This document shows positions 47,501 through 60,667 of a DNA stretch of 64,000 nt, in pieces. Made by a program: the position numbers and the translations under genes. Position 1 is the stretch's first letter, and each line of letters opens with the position of its first letter. This stretch comes from Mytilus californianus (lineage: Eukaryota; Mollusca; Bivalvia; Mytilida; Mytilidae), in assembly GCF_021869535.1 (NCBI RefSeq), contig NW_026262581.1:74491955-74555954 (forward strand), read 5' to 3'. The notes beneath the pieces were generated by a model, which saw only the letters and a program-made list of their open reading frames with translations, did not search any database and had not been told where the DNA came from.

Positions 47501-48586
47501 GCTTTCGCTAGCAATAAATCCAAGTTTAATCCACCATTTTCTCGGCTCGACGGAGTCAAAAAGCGAGACATAGGTATGAGGTTTCCGTCGTCGTCGGCGG
47601 CTACAACAATGTATTAGTTTGTGATTAGGTCTAGGTAATGTTGAACCACTAGTGGTAGGTCAATGATATTTGGTATGCAGTTGTATAAACATTGGCATAT
47701 CTCATTTCCATGGAGATTATTTGGCCCTGCCCCCTCAGAAATGGTCTATTAAATTTGAAACTTTTGCTTTGTTGACATGTATTAGTTTGTGATTAGGTCA
47801 GTTTATGAGGAACCACTAGTGGTAGGTCAATGATATTTGGTATGCAGTTGCATAAGCATTGGCATATCTCACTTCCATATTTGGCCCCGCCCTCAGTCAT
47901 GGTCTATTGACTTTGAATTTTTCGCTTAGTTTACATGTATTAGTTTATGTTTAGGTCAGTTAAAGGGGAACCATTAGTGGTAGTTCAATGATAATTGGCA
48001 TGCAGTTGTATAAGCATTAGCACATCACATTTCAATCATTGAGAATATTTGGTTCTTACCCCTTAGTCATAGTCTATTGACTTTGAAACTTTTGCTTAGT
48101 TTACGTGTATTAGTTTGTGATTAGATAGTTAAATATGAACCACTAATGTAAAGTAAATGATATTTGGTATGCAAATGTATTGGCATTTGCAAGTCGTATT
48201 TCCATGGAGATTATATAGCCCCACCCCCTCATCAAGGTCCATTAACTTTAAAACTATTACATAGTTTACAAGTAAATGTTTGTGTTTAGGTTTGTTTAAA
48301 GGGAACGACTTATGATAAGTCAATGGTATTTTGTATGCAATTGTATGAGTAATTGCACTTCTCATTTCCATGGAGATTGTTTAGCCCTGTACCTTCAGTC
48401 ACAGTTCATTGACTTTGAATATTTGCATAACTTATATGTTAAAGTATTGCTATTTTAATTTCAACATTTGCATTATCAAAATAACAAAAAAGCGAGACAT
48501 ATATCTTTGTTAACAGTTTTTCTACATAAGTAAATGCCTGTACCAAGTCAGGAATATGACAGTTGTTTTCAATTCGTTTGATGTTT
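44536..48586 (+). repeat. 4-kb tandem unit, copy 1
   Basis: Starts GAGTGTGGCCGATGATGC and ends CAATTCGTTTGATGT plus TT. Contains decayed GCTCACC-family monomers (about 45120-45440), a GAGCGTCAC/CTGGTGGACTGTTAGTCC family piece (45470-45620) and a CGAGACATAGG element (47541-48505). No convincing gene. 4051 bp. Confidence 0.9.
47541..48505 (+). mobile_element. Pearl-like element, CGAGACATAGG head, in copy 1
   Basis: Head TCTCGGCTCGACGGAGTC then AAAAAGCGAGACATAGG, then TCCGTCGTCGTCGGCGGC, then about six monomers of roughly 150 bp (TGTATTAGTTTGTGATTAGG, GGTCAATGATATTTGGTATG, CATTTCCATGGAGATTAT). It ends with AAAAAAGCGAGACATATATC, echoing the head. Same copies at 51588-52552 and 56048-57012. Confidence 0.7.
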
Positions 48587-51500
48587 GAGTGTGGCCGATG
48601 ATGCATGCATAGGAGGAGATACTTACCCTGTTGACGCACACAGTCTCGCTCCTTTTGAAGTTCATGCGATTCCCTCAGTTTTTGTTTGTTACGTTGATTT
48701 ATCTTTTCATAATCGATTTACTAAATTTGAACATCGGTAAATTACTGTCGCCTTAAGTTTACTGATAAAAGTTAAAAACAATCGCTGTTAACATTAAGAT
48801 GAAGTCTAACGTTGAAGTTTTTCAGACATCAATAACTTAGTCTAACTTCCATGGAATTTTATTAAAATTAATAGACAGAAGCTTTTTTACGATAAAAAAA
48901 ATATCCAGACAAAATTTTGAATTTTGTAACACATACCCAACGCCCCCACACTCCGCCCCCTTTTCCAAGTTTTCGGTCTTTAATTGATAAATGAACTTGA
49001 AAATAAGCTTCTTCAAGATAAAAAAAAATTAACATCTGAAAAAAAAACCAACAGAATGATAAAAACAAAATCTATAATTTACTGATTAAAACACTTAGGA
49101 ATAAGCATCTTCAGTATCAAGAAATAATATCAACAATTTGTTTTCTGTACTTTACTGTAAATGGGCTTATTTTTTGTCAATCACCATTACACTTTTACAC
49201 TGGCAGCAGTAATGACATCTTATAGGAGTTATTGCCTTTGAAAGACGAATGTTTTACCATTTTTATATGTTTTTATTTTGATAAACTATAGAAGATATAC
49301 ACACAGTATCCAGCAAAAATGACCATCAAAACAAGATCTACCAATACATTAATATGGCTAAAATCTTTAATCGACTCTATGTGGGATTCATTGTCTTTGT
49401 ATGAAAATAATCTTGTTGCATTCTACCAATGCCAGCTGAAAGATAAAGGCTATAATTTGTCTTGAAAAATTACAATAGATAAGAAATTTCAAAAGGATAG
49501 GTAAGATTTTCAAATAAGTCACATGACGAATTCTGTCGAAATGCATCTGGTGCAGAAAATCTGATACCGTTAATGTTATTTCTACCACTGTGTCGATACC
49601 TCTGCTGGTGGACTGTTAGTCCAGGAGGATATCAGCATCCCAGTAGCCAATATCTCGGTACTGAGATGAAAATACGAATACTGTTTTATTTAAATTTGCT
49701 GTTGTAAAATTTTGGAAATTATTTTAAATTAAGGAACATATCTCCCTCATGCAAAGCTCTGATTCTTGGCCCTGTTTTGGCAATATCTTTTGTCATGTTA
49801 GGTTTATACACTCTTCATTGTTGTAATAAGTTTTGGAATTCAAATATGTTGACCTCGAGCATCACTATTGTCGAAATGTGCATCTGTTGCACAAAAAGTA
49901 GTACCGTTAATGTTATCACAATACCGTTATCTCCTTATATTTGCTATTGTAATTTGAATATATTGTTCCTTGACTTAGGGAATAAAAATCGAAATCTTCA
50001 GAAACATGTTCAACCGAGCCATGCGTACAAATCAAGCAATGCAGATGCATTCATAACGCGAAAACAAAAGGGAAAATCTTTAGGCAAAGTGATTGTAAGG
50101 TTTGTTTGGTATTGAATGTGTATTCCACATAAACTAATTCTAATGTCGGTCTATTATTGTTCCATTTTTACATGAAATTTAAATTTTATATTTTGCTGAA
50201 GACAGATATATCAAATTTAAAATTTAAGGTTTTCTCTAATATACCTTCGACTGTAATTGTTTTTTTTTGAGCTTGCGTTGATTGGATTTAATTTTTAAAT
50301 TGATTTGACGAAATATATTTAAAGTTTTTTAAACGTTGTTTATGACCCATAATGACTGACACGTGTAGTGTTACAAAACCTTACATGTCAATTTTTAAAT
50401 TTAGTAAGTCGAAAAATGTATAAAAACAGTTCTTTCGGTTGAAAAGCTATGATTAAAACAAAAAGTTTATTTTTCAAATTCAATCGCTTTAAACTTCCCT
50501 TTCCATATCTTATATCGATGATTCAATGAGTTGTTAAGTTTTATAAGGTGTCATATAGCGTAACAGCTCTGGATAGATTTGCTTATATTTTAGTTAAGGT
50601 AATTCAAATTAATGTAATATATATAAGCATAGGCTATTGTGATTTTGTAATTCAGATCATCTTTCATAATTTTGGAGTATTTATAGTTGAGAAGTCAAAT
50701 AAATTTAGAATTTCATCAATTTTTCGATATCTGCTTTGTAATGCAATTAAAAAAAAATATATGTTATAAATTAATCGAATGAATGTTACTGATACCGTGT
50801 TGTCTAAATTTGGTACTAAATGTAACAATTTAAGCAAAACTGCTTCAATTTATACTGATAAATAATGTTTTACCACTTGAAAGCATTCACTTTAAAAGTT
50901 ACTACATGAAAAGCTGAATTCAAAACATATTAAAGGTCTATAAAATGCATATCAATTATCAGTGTATTAAAGAGCCTACTTTTATCATCACATTCTGTAA
51001 TGTATATATTTCTAAGGAACAATGAAATATTCGGATACACTGTGCTTTAAAATATTTATTTTTTTTTTACATTATTCGTTAAAACCATAATAATTTATTT
51101 TTGATTACATGTAAGACTTGATCTTTGCACTTATATCTTTGTAAAACAAAATTATAAAATATAAAATCTTTGAATACATTATATATTTAGTAACATGAAA
51201 ATTTTCATTTATAACAACAATTGAACACATGATTGATATTACTATTTATCATATGACAGGATATTTGAAAAACTCTACTTTCGAGATAAAACATTTCATT
51301 CCGTAAAATTACTAGTTTCAAAGTATAAACTTATTGGCATATATACGAGAACATTTGAATAAAGATTTGAAAAAGTATATACAGACAAATTAATTGAATA
51401 ATCCTTAAAAAATGAACGAACACGAGGCCAATATACTCTTCCGTAGACAAATACATATATTTAAGATAAAATTTGTCGTAATGACAAGTAGCGTTATCAT

Positions 51501-52633
51501 CGTAAACAATTATAATGGAATTCTATGCGACTGTCATACAAGTGAGAGCTTTCGCTAGCAATAAATCCAAGTTTAATCCACCATTTTCTCGGCTCGACGG
51601 AGTCAAAAAGCGAGACATAGGTATGAGGTTTCCGTCGTCGTCGGCGGCTACAACAATGTATTAGTTTGTGATTAGGTCTAGGTAATGTTGAACCACTAGT
51701 GGTAGGTCAATGATATTTGGTATGCAGTTGTATAAACATTGGCATATCTCATTTCCATGGAGATTATTTGGCCCTGCCCCCTCAGAAATGGTCTATTAAA
51801 TTTGAAACTTTTGCTTTGTTGACATGTATTAGTTTGTGATTAGGTCAGTTTATGAGGAACCACTAGTGGTAGGTCAATGATATTTGGTATGCAGTTGCAT
51901 AAGCATTGGCATATCTCACTTCCATATTTGGCCCCGCCCTCAGTCATGGTCTATTGACTTTGAATTTTTCGCTTAGTTTACATGTATTAGTTTATGTTTA
52001 GGTCAGTTAAAGGGGAACCATTAGTGGTAGTTCAATGATAATTGGCATGCAGTTGTATAAGCATTAGCACATCACATTTCAATCATTGAGAATATTTGGT
52101 TCTTACCCCTTAGTCATAGTCTATTGACTTTGAAACTTTTGCTTAGTTTACGTGTATTAGTTTGTGATTAGATAGTTAAATATGAACCACTAATGTAAAG
52201 TAAATGATATTTGGTATGCAAATGTATTGGCATTTGCAAGTCGTATTTCCATGGAGATTATATAGCCCCACCCCCTCATCAAGGTCCATTAACTTTAAAA
52301 CTATTACATAGTTTACAAGTAAATGTTTGTGTTTAGGTTTGTTTAAAGGGAACGACTTATGATAAGTCAATGGTATTTTGTATGCAATTGTATGAGTAAT
52401 TGCACTTCTCATTTCCATGGAGATTGTTTAGCCCTGTACCTTCAGTCACAGTTCATTGACTTTGAATATTTGCATAACTTATATGTTAAAGTATTGCTAT
52501 TTTAATTTCAACATTTGCATTATCAAAATAACAAAAAAGCGAGACATATATCTTTGTTAACAGTTTTTCTACATAAGTAAATGCCTGTACCAAGTCAGGA
52601 ATATGACAGTTGTTTTCAATTCGTTTGATGTTT
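48587..52633 (+). repeat. 4-kb tandem unit, copy 2 (mosaic)
   Basis: 4047 bp, same content as copy 1. Its first about 1.25 kb agrees with copy 3 against copy 1, its last about 1.5 kb agrees with copy 1 against copy 3, and the middle carries private changes (for example ATGTTCAACC for ATGCACAACC, CATAACGCG for CATAAAGCG). Confidence 0.9.
51588..52552 (+). mobile_element. Pearl-like element, CGAGACATAGG head, in copy 2
   Basis: Appears identical by eye to the element at 47541-48505 in copy 1, as expected if the whole 3' part of the 4-kb unit was duplicated recently. Confidence 0.7.
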
Positions 52634-55248
52634 GAGTGTGGCCGATGATGCATGCATAGGAGGAGATACTTACCCTGTTGACGCACACAGTCTCGCTCCT
52701 TTTGAAGTTCATGCGATTCCCTCAGTTTTTGTTTGTTACGTTGATTTATCTTTTCATAATCGATTTACTAAATTTGAACATCGGTAAATTACTGTCGCCT
52801 TAAGTTTACTGATAAAAGTTAAAAACAATCGCTGTTAACATTAAGATGAAGTCTAACGTTGAAGTTTTTCAGACATCAATAACTTAGTCTAACTTCCATG
52901 GAATTTTATTAAAATTAATAGACAGAAGCTTTTTTACGATAAAAAAAATATCCAGACAAAATTTTGAATTTTGTAACACATACCCAACGCCCCCACACTC
53001 CGCCCCCTTTTCCAAGTTTTCGGTCTTTAATTGATAAATGAACTTGAAAATAAGCTTCTTCAAGATAAAAAAAAATTAACATCTGAAAAAAAAACCAACA
53101 GAATGATAAAAACAAAATCTATAATTTACTGATTAAAACACTTAGGAATAAGCATCTTCAGTATCAAGAAATAATATCAACAATTTGTTTTCTGTACTTT
53201 ACTGTAAATGGGCTTATTTTTTGTCAATCACCATTACACTTTTACACTGGCAGCAGTAATGACATCTTATAGGAGTTATTGCCTTTGAAAGACGAATGTT
53301 TTACCATTTTTATATGTTTTTATTTTGATAAACTATAGAAGATATACACACAGTATCCAGCAAAAATGACCATCAAAACAAGATCTACCAATACATTAAT
53401 ATGGCTAAAATCTTTAATCGACTCTATGTGGGATTCATTGTCTTTGTATGAAAATAATCTTGTTGCATTCTACCAATGCCAGCTGAAAGATAAAGGCTAT
53501 AATTTGTCTTGAAAAATTACAATAGATAAGAAATTTCAAAAGGATAGGTAAGATTTTCAAATAAGTCACATGACGAATTCTGTCGAAATGCATCTGGTGC
53601 AGAAAATCTGATACCGTTAATGTTATTTCTACCACTGTGTCGATACCTCTGCTGGTGGACTGTTAGTCCAGGAGGATATCAGCATCCCAGTAGCCAATAT
53701 CTCGGTACTGAGATGAAAATACGAATACTGTTTTATTTAAATTTGCTGTTGTAAAATTTTGGAAATTATTTTAAATTAAGGAACATATCTCCCTCATGCA
53801 AAGCTCTGATTCTTGGCCCTGTTTTGGCAATATCTTTTGTCATGTTAGGTTTATACACTCTTCATTGTTGTAATAAGTTTGGAATTCAAATATGTTGACC
53901 TCGAGCATCACTATTGTCGAAATGTGCATCTGTTGCACAAAAAGTAGTACCGTTAATGTTATCACAATACCGTTATCTCCTTATATTTGCTATTGTAATT
54001 TTGAATATATTGTTCCTTGACTTAGGGAATAAAAATCGAAATCTTCAGAAACATGCACAACCGAGCCATGCGTACAAATCAAGCAATGCAGATGCATTCA
54101 TAAAGCGAAAACAAAAGGGAAAATCTTTAGGCAAAGTGATTGTAAGGTTTGTTTGGTATTGAATGTGTATTCCACATAAACCAATTTTTAATGTCGGTCT
54201 ATTATTGTTCCATTTTTACATGAGATTTAAATTTTGTATTTTGCTGAAGATAGATATATCAAATTTAAAATTTAAGGTTTTCTCTAATATACCTTCGACT
54301 GTAATTGTTTTTTTGAGCTTGCGTTTATTGGATTTAATCTTTAAATTGATTTGACGAAATATATTTAAAGTTTTTTAAACGTTGTTTATGACCCATAATG
54401 ACTGACACGTGTAGTGTTACAAAACCTTACATGTCAATTTTTAAATTTAGTAAGTCGAAAAATGTATAAAAACAGTTCTTTCGGTTGAAAAGCTATGATT
54501 AAAACAAAAAGTTTATTTTTCAAATTCAATCGCTTTAAACTTCCCTTTCCATATCTTATATCGATGATTCAATGAGTTGTTAAGTTTTACTAGTAAGGTG
54601 TCAAATAGCGTAACAGTTCTGGATAGATTTGCTTATATTTTAGTTAAGGTAATTCAAATTAATGTAATATATATAAGCATAGGCTATTATGGTTTTGTAA
54701 TTCAGATCATCTTTCATAATTTTGGAGTATTTATAGTTGAGGTTCAAATAAATTTAGAATTTCAGCAATTTTTCGATATCTGCTTTGTAATGCAATTAAA
54801 AAATTATATGTTATAAATCTAATCGAATGAATGTTACTGATATCGTGTTGTCTAAATTTGGTACTAAATGTAACAATTTAAGCAAATTTCTTCAATTTAT
54901 ACTGATAAATAATGTTTTACCACTTGAAAGCATTCACTTTAAAAGTTACTACATGAAAAGCTGAATTCAAAACATATTAAAGGTCTATAAAATGCATATC
55001 AATTATCAGTGTATTAAAGAGCATACTTTTATCATCACATTCTGTAATGCATATATTTCTAAGGAACAATGAAATATTCGGATACACTGTGCTTTAAAAT
55101 ATTTAAATTTTTTTTTACATTATTCGTTAAAACCATAATAATTTATTTTTGATTACATGTAAGACTTGATCTTTGCACTTATATCTTTGTAAAACAAAAT
55201 TATAAAATATAAAATCTTTGAATACATTATATATTTAGTAACATGAAA

Positions 55249-55690
55249 ATTTGGGTCGATATATCCTGTATTGACCTCATACAAAGGCTATATTTGTTAT
55301 ATTATTAATTTTCGACCATATTTGTATCAAAATCGACATTTGATTTTGTTGGAATTTTATAGATATTATATTGTCTCCTTGACAATAACAACATATTAGT
55401 TGTTATTTCATTACTTTTTTTTTGTTTGTTTGACATCTTATGTATTTGAAAAAAATGTTGTCAAATAATCGATCACAGATGTCATTTGTTTCAAAACGTT
55501 GAACAATATCCTGAAATTCATTACATGACGTCACAAAGTATATCGGTTTAGATATTCTAAAAATAACCGTGCAATATGCTTTTTGCTGTGCAATATGCTT
55601 TTTTCTATCCGCCGTTTTCTCTCTACCTTCGAAAATATAGTTTAACATGTGACTATCCCTAAACGAATCAAATTTGATAAAATATACGAA
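55249..55690. mobile_element. Copy-3-specific insert in the 4-kb unit
   Basis: Sits between ACATGAAAATTT and ATTACTATTTATCATATG, where copies 1 and 2 read TTCATTTATAACAACAATTG. It contains an inverted pair TATTATTAATTTTCG (about 55298) / CGAATTAATAAT (about 55677) that may be its ends, and a direct repeat GTGCAATATGCTTTTTNC. An 81-codon minus-strand frame here shows no known domain. Direction (insertion in copy 3 or deletion in copies 1 and 2) is open. Confidence 0.55.
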
Positions 55691-56047
55691 TTAATAATAT
55701 TACTATTTATCATATGACAGGATATTTGAAAAACTCTACTTTCGAGATAAAACATTTCATTCCGTAAAATTACTAGTTTCAAAGTATAAACTTATTGGCA
55801 TATATACGAGAACATTTGAATAAAGATTTTAAAAAAGTATATACAGACAAATTAATTGAATAATCCTTAAAAAATTAACGAACACGAGGCCAATATACTC
55901 TTCCGTAGACAAATACATATATTTAAGATAAAATTTGTCGTAATGACAAGTAGCGTTATCATCGTAAACAATTATAATGGAATTCTATGCGACTGTCATA
56001 CAAGTGAGAGCTTTCGCTAGCAATAAATCCAAGTTTAATCCACCATT

Positions 56048-57012
56048 TTCTCGGCTCGACGGAGTCAAAAAGCGAGACATAGGTATGAGGTTTCCGTCGT
56101 CGTCGGCGGCTACAACAATGTATTAGTTTGTGATTAGGTCTAGGTAATGTTGAACCACTAGTGGTAGGTCAATGATATTTGGTATGCAGTTGTATAAACA
56201 TTGGCATATCTCATTTCCATGGAGATTATTTGGCCCTGCCCCCTCAGTAATGGTCTATTAAATTTGAAACTTTTGCTTTGTTTACATGTATTAGTTTGTG
56301 ATTATGTCAGTTTATGAGTAACCACTAGTGGTAGGTCAATGATATTTGGTATGCAGTTGCATAAGAATTGGCATATCTCACTTCCATATTTGGCCCCGCC
56401 CTCAGTCATGGTCTATTGACTTTGAATTTTTCGCTTAGTTTACATGTATTAGTTTATGTTTAGGTCAGTTAAAGGGGAACCATTAGTGGTAGTTCAATGA
56501 TAATTGGCATGCAGTTGTATAAGCATTAGCACATCACATTTCAATCATTGAGAATATTTGGTTCTTACCCCTCAGTCATAGTCTATTGACTTTGAAACTT
56601 TTGCTTAGTTTACGTGTATTAGTTTGTGATTAGATAGTTAAATATGAACCACTAATGTTAAGTCAATGATATTTGGTATGCAAATGTATTGGCATTTGCA
56701 AGTCGTATTTCCATGGAGATTATATAGCCCCACCCCCTCATCAAGGTCCATTAACTTTAAAACTATTACATTGTTTACAAGTTAATGTTTGTGTTTAGGT
56801 TTGTTTAAAGGGAACGACTTATGATAAGTCAATGGTATTTGGTATGCAATTGTATGAGTATTGGCACTTCTCATTTCCATGGAGATTGTTTAGCCCTGTA
56901 CCTTCAGTCACAGTTCATTGACATTGAATATTTGCATAACTTACATGTTAAAGTATTGCTATTTTAATTTCAACATTTGCATTATCAAAATAACAAAAAA
57001 GCGAGACATATA
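56048..57012 (+). mobile_element. Pearl-like element, CGAGACATAGG head, in copy 3
   Basis: Same structure as 47541-48505, with small changes (CTCAGTAATGG for CTCAGAAATGG, GTATTGGCAC for GTAATTGCAC). Confidence 0.7.
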
Positions 57013-57093
57013 TCTTTGTTAACAGTTTTTCTACATAAGTAAATGCCTGTACCAAGTCAGGAATATGACAGTTGTTTTCAATTCGTTTGATGT

Positions 57094-58194
57094 GTTTAAA
57101 CTTCTGATTTTGCCATTTTATAAAGGACTTTCCTTTTTGAATTTTCCTTGGAGTTTGTTTTTTGTTTTGTTATTTTACTTTTTAAATCGAACTGGACAGA
57201 TAAACCATCTTAAAGCTAACATACATCTATCACTGTATTACAATCCCTATATCAAGCCGAAGAGGAAAGACATCGTCTGACTAACGAAAAGTGTATATTT
57301 AGAAAAAAAATATTCCCTTGAATTTGACAGTTGTAGGTAATTGATCCTACATTTCATTGCAGTAAAACATTTCTGGGTCATAAACATATATCTTGGGTAT
57401 TTAAAAGCACCATTATTTTTTTATTTAGGGTTTCTATGGAATATTTTGGAAACTTGAGGTTACATGGTTACTAAAGCTTGTACACAGGTTAATAAAAGGG
57501 GGAAAATTTGATTGGTTAACTTCCAGTGATGGTTATTTTCTTATATGCAATGAAATGTTATGTGAAATTTTTTCTATAGTACTGGACAGGATAAAACTTT
57601 ACTCATGCCAAGTATTTCTTTATTTGAAACAAAGATAAATTCTGGACAATTTTTTGAAAAGTGCAAATTTAACAAAGACTAATAGGGGAAAATCAATGGT
57701 GGTATTACACCTATTAATCGGCCGGATTAACCGAGTGATTTAGGGTACTGTATGCAGTACAGTCCGAGTTGCCGTCGATTATTAAATAATTTTAACAATT
57801 TAATTAAAATCACATTGAACGAACCAAATTAATTGAGCTGAATTTAAGACGTAAATAAGTAAATCATTATAGTAGAATCTCTATAGTCTCGGTTGTCCAA
57901 TGAAGTTGCACAACGAGAGGGGTAAAATATGAGAGTCTGCAGAAAACTACCGACGGTACACAGAAAACCTATTATATTGCCTGGAAATGACGTTGCAAGT
58001 CTTAAAAATACATGCAGTTATTTAGAAAGATAGAAATTATTTTTTTATAAAACTCGATGCTATACCATATAGATTCATCTAATTCGTATATAAGTCATAT
58101 TGGTATCGATGCACATTTTTTTTTTGATAATTAAAGTGAATATCATTTTGCTGGTAAACTATTTGTTGCAAAAACTCATCAATGATAACAGGCT
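57094..58194. other. Unique AT-rich stretch
   Basis: No supported gene. A short palindrome TACTGTATGCAGTACAGT lies near 57746-57765. Open frame 57065-57280 starts inside the duplicated unit and has no known domain. Confidence 0.35.
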
Positions 58195-58380
58195 AACAAT
58201 TTAGTACAAAGTTCTGACTCGAGTTTGACTTACACAAGAGTCATCAGTTTCGCTCGAATCCAAACAGTTCGGAACCATGTCAATTACAAATGTGAAGAGT
58301 AATGATAACCAAAATTCCGAAAAGTCAGTGTACCAAATCTGGCTACGGCCATCATTGACTAGAGTTAGAATAAACAACAT
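58195..58380. repeat. Repeat fragment, AAAATTCCGAAAAG block
   Basis: GACTCGAGTTTGACTTACAC, CAAACAGTTCGGAACCATG and ACCAAAATTCCGAAAAG. The latter block and the following CCAAATC..GGCCATC recur at about 62070-62115, so both belong to one interspersed family. Confidence 0.4.
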
Positions 58381-58737
58381 CTGATTCAAAAATTTAATAA
58401 CATTTTTAGATATTTAGATGATATATTGGCTCCCAATAATGACGACTTCAGTATGTACACTAAAGAGATTTATCCTGCCGAACTGACTTTAAATAAAGCT
58501 AATACTAACAATGAACACTGCCCTTTCCTGGATCTTGATATCTTTATCTTTAACGGGAAGCTTAATACCAATTTATGATAAAAGAGATGATTTTTCATTT
58601 CCTATTGTTAATTATCCATTTTTAGATGGTGACGTTCCCTTGTCGCCATCTTATTATGTTTATTTATCATATATTTAGTACAAAATACAGCAACATTGTA
58701 TATCTAATAAAGGTTCTTTTTTCGAGTCTATATCACC

Positions 58738-58822
58738 TACCCTGTATCGCATACCCCGTATCGCATAGCTAAACCCGTATCGCATACCCCGTATCGCATA
58801 GCTAACCCCGTATCGCATACCG
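58738..58822. repeat. Tandem CCCCGTATCGCATAGCTAA units
   Basis: About five units of CCCGTATCGCATA with alternating CC / GCTAA spacers. The core CCGTATCGCAT is also in the arms of the foldback at 60668-60810, at the other end of the same insertion. Confidence 0.75.
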
Positions 58823-58985
58823 GGCGTGACGTCAAAGTTTGACACATGACGTCCAGTTGCTGTATTCCCTACTGGTTCATTTCGTTAGTATTTCTGAAAA
58901 ACACTTGAAAGAAAAATGGGTCATTTATGACACTGAATCAGACTAGAAATTTTCATTTTGGAAAATGATTAAAAGACCCTTTCTC

Positions 58986-60277
58986 GAGGGTGGTAAAGGG
59001 TTATTTTCGTGCAACGTGATCGCCGTTTTTTATTTCACGTTCAACGTGTTTTTACTTTTTTTGACGTCCAGTCGTGCAAGATAGGTGCCTCGTTCAACGT
59101 GTTCTGCTTATTTAATTTTACGTGCATCGTGATTTTCAAATGCTTATTTTGCGTGCTCGGTATTTTTTCAAATAAAATTCAAACATCACTTGGCAGGGAT
59201 CGTCAAGAAAAAAAAGGATTCAATTTTGTTTTTTTGATAAAGCGGAAAGGCCTTTGCTGTTGTTCCTTGTCGATTTTGGAGCTTCCAAGATGTATGTACT
59301 GGTTTGTCCTAACACATTGTTCATTAAGTATTACGTAACTACATCACACTGACATTTTATTGTCTAAACAAATTTGTAACGGGCCATACATATTTATTTT
59401 TGTCGTATTCTTTCGATTTGATTCAGTTTGCGATAAGTTCAAAATCGTTGTACCATATGCTAATATAGTCCTCTGGTATGAATATGTTGATGGATTGCTG
59501 TATTGCCATATATGTCTCTAGTTCATGATTGTAATGTTAGAAAACATAAAAAAATAAAAGAACTAATGAGACCTGCATGGTATGAATTACTAGGGAAAGC
59601 TGTAGGATTAGGGATATATTACAATCAACTTGTGCTTCTGTTCGTTAATCCAACAAATATTTCCGTTAGATTTTTCTAAGAAACAACTTTACATAATGAC
59701 TTCATATTAAGTTCAAATCTGATATGTTTTTAACTTGTGAACACTTTTCAGATCTCCTAGATACATGCTTCCTCATTGCCGATTCTTTGAATTTTTTGGT
59801 AAAATGAAAAGAATGACTTTAAGTAGGATCGACATCTTAACAGTGATGAGCTTTAACGTGTTTGTACTTTCCATCATCTGTCAGTTCAAACTTAGTATTT
59901 CTGATACTTTTAACCACGAGTCGTGGTAGCTGGTGGCATGGATAACATGTTATTCTTGTTAATAAAGACAACGAAATAGGTCAAGAATACACTTTCGTGT
60001 CTGCGGGATATTTGCTTTTTAAAAGTTAAGAAGGATCGTTATATACTTTTTTAAAAGCCGTAAACCATTTATATTATAAATATGTATACTAAATCGGGAA
60101 TATCAAGTAAAACAGAGAGTTAATATATACAAGAAGACAGTGACTCAGTCACAAAAGGTTCATATCAAAGTCTTTATTTTTCGTGCAACGTTCATGACAG
60201 AAATTATTTCACGTTCAACGTGAAATTATGTCTTATTTCACGTTTTTTCCGTGAAAGCACCCCCCTTTACCACCCTC
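58986..60277. mobile_element. 1.29-kb TIR element, CACGTTCAACGTG-rich ends
   Basis: Terminal inverted repeats GAGGGTGGTAAAGGG (58986-59000) and CCCTTTACCACCCTC (60263-60277), flanked on both sides by TTTCTC (58980-58985, 60278-60283), a probable 6-bp target duplication. Subterminal regions carry TTTCACGTTCAACGTG in both orientations. A 109-codon open frame starts in the left end but has no known domain. It shares the GGTTATTTTCGT subterminal block with 16599-16781. Confidence 0.75.
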
Positions 60278-60667
60278 TTTCTCTCTTCACTAGTTTTTGT
60301 TGTTTAAAAGTACATGAACGTGAAGGTGTGTTAACTTTGGTTGTGCAATCGGCATCGAACTGAGGTATTTACAGTAAGGAATCTATAGATTACTATTCTA
60401 AAGCATTTGTATTAAAATTAGCAATAAATTCAAATATGTGCATTGATACTTTTCCTGAATCAAGGGTTTAAAAAGCAAATTGTTCACTTCAAAATCCAAA
60501 TCATTTTGAATATAAACAAATTACATCTACATGTATTGATATATGGTTCCAAATGGGTAAAAAAATCTATAAATCATAAAGCTTGAACAATACAAGAAAA
60601 GACGATTTCAAAAAAAGGATATAGGATCCCATGAATCTATCTGATTCTATTAAAATATATGATAAAC

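Larger units (their letters stand above)
52634..57093 (+). repeat. 4-kb tandem unit, copy 3 (with about 440-bp replacement)
   Basis: 4460 bp. Near-identical start to copy 2. At 55249-55690 it holds about 440 bp where copies 1 and 2 have only about 35 bp. It then continues as the others, with about ten single-base differences in the 3' part. It ends at GATGT and runs into unique sequence. Confidence 0.9.

Noticed and set aside
59009-59338. Transposase for the 1.29-kb TIR element
   Set aside because: The 109-codon frame begins in the inverted repeat and shows no DDE/DDD or zinc-finger pattern.
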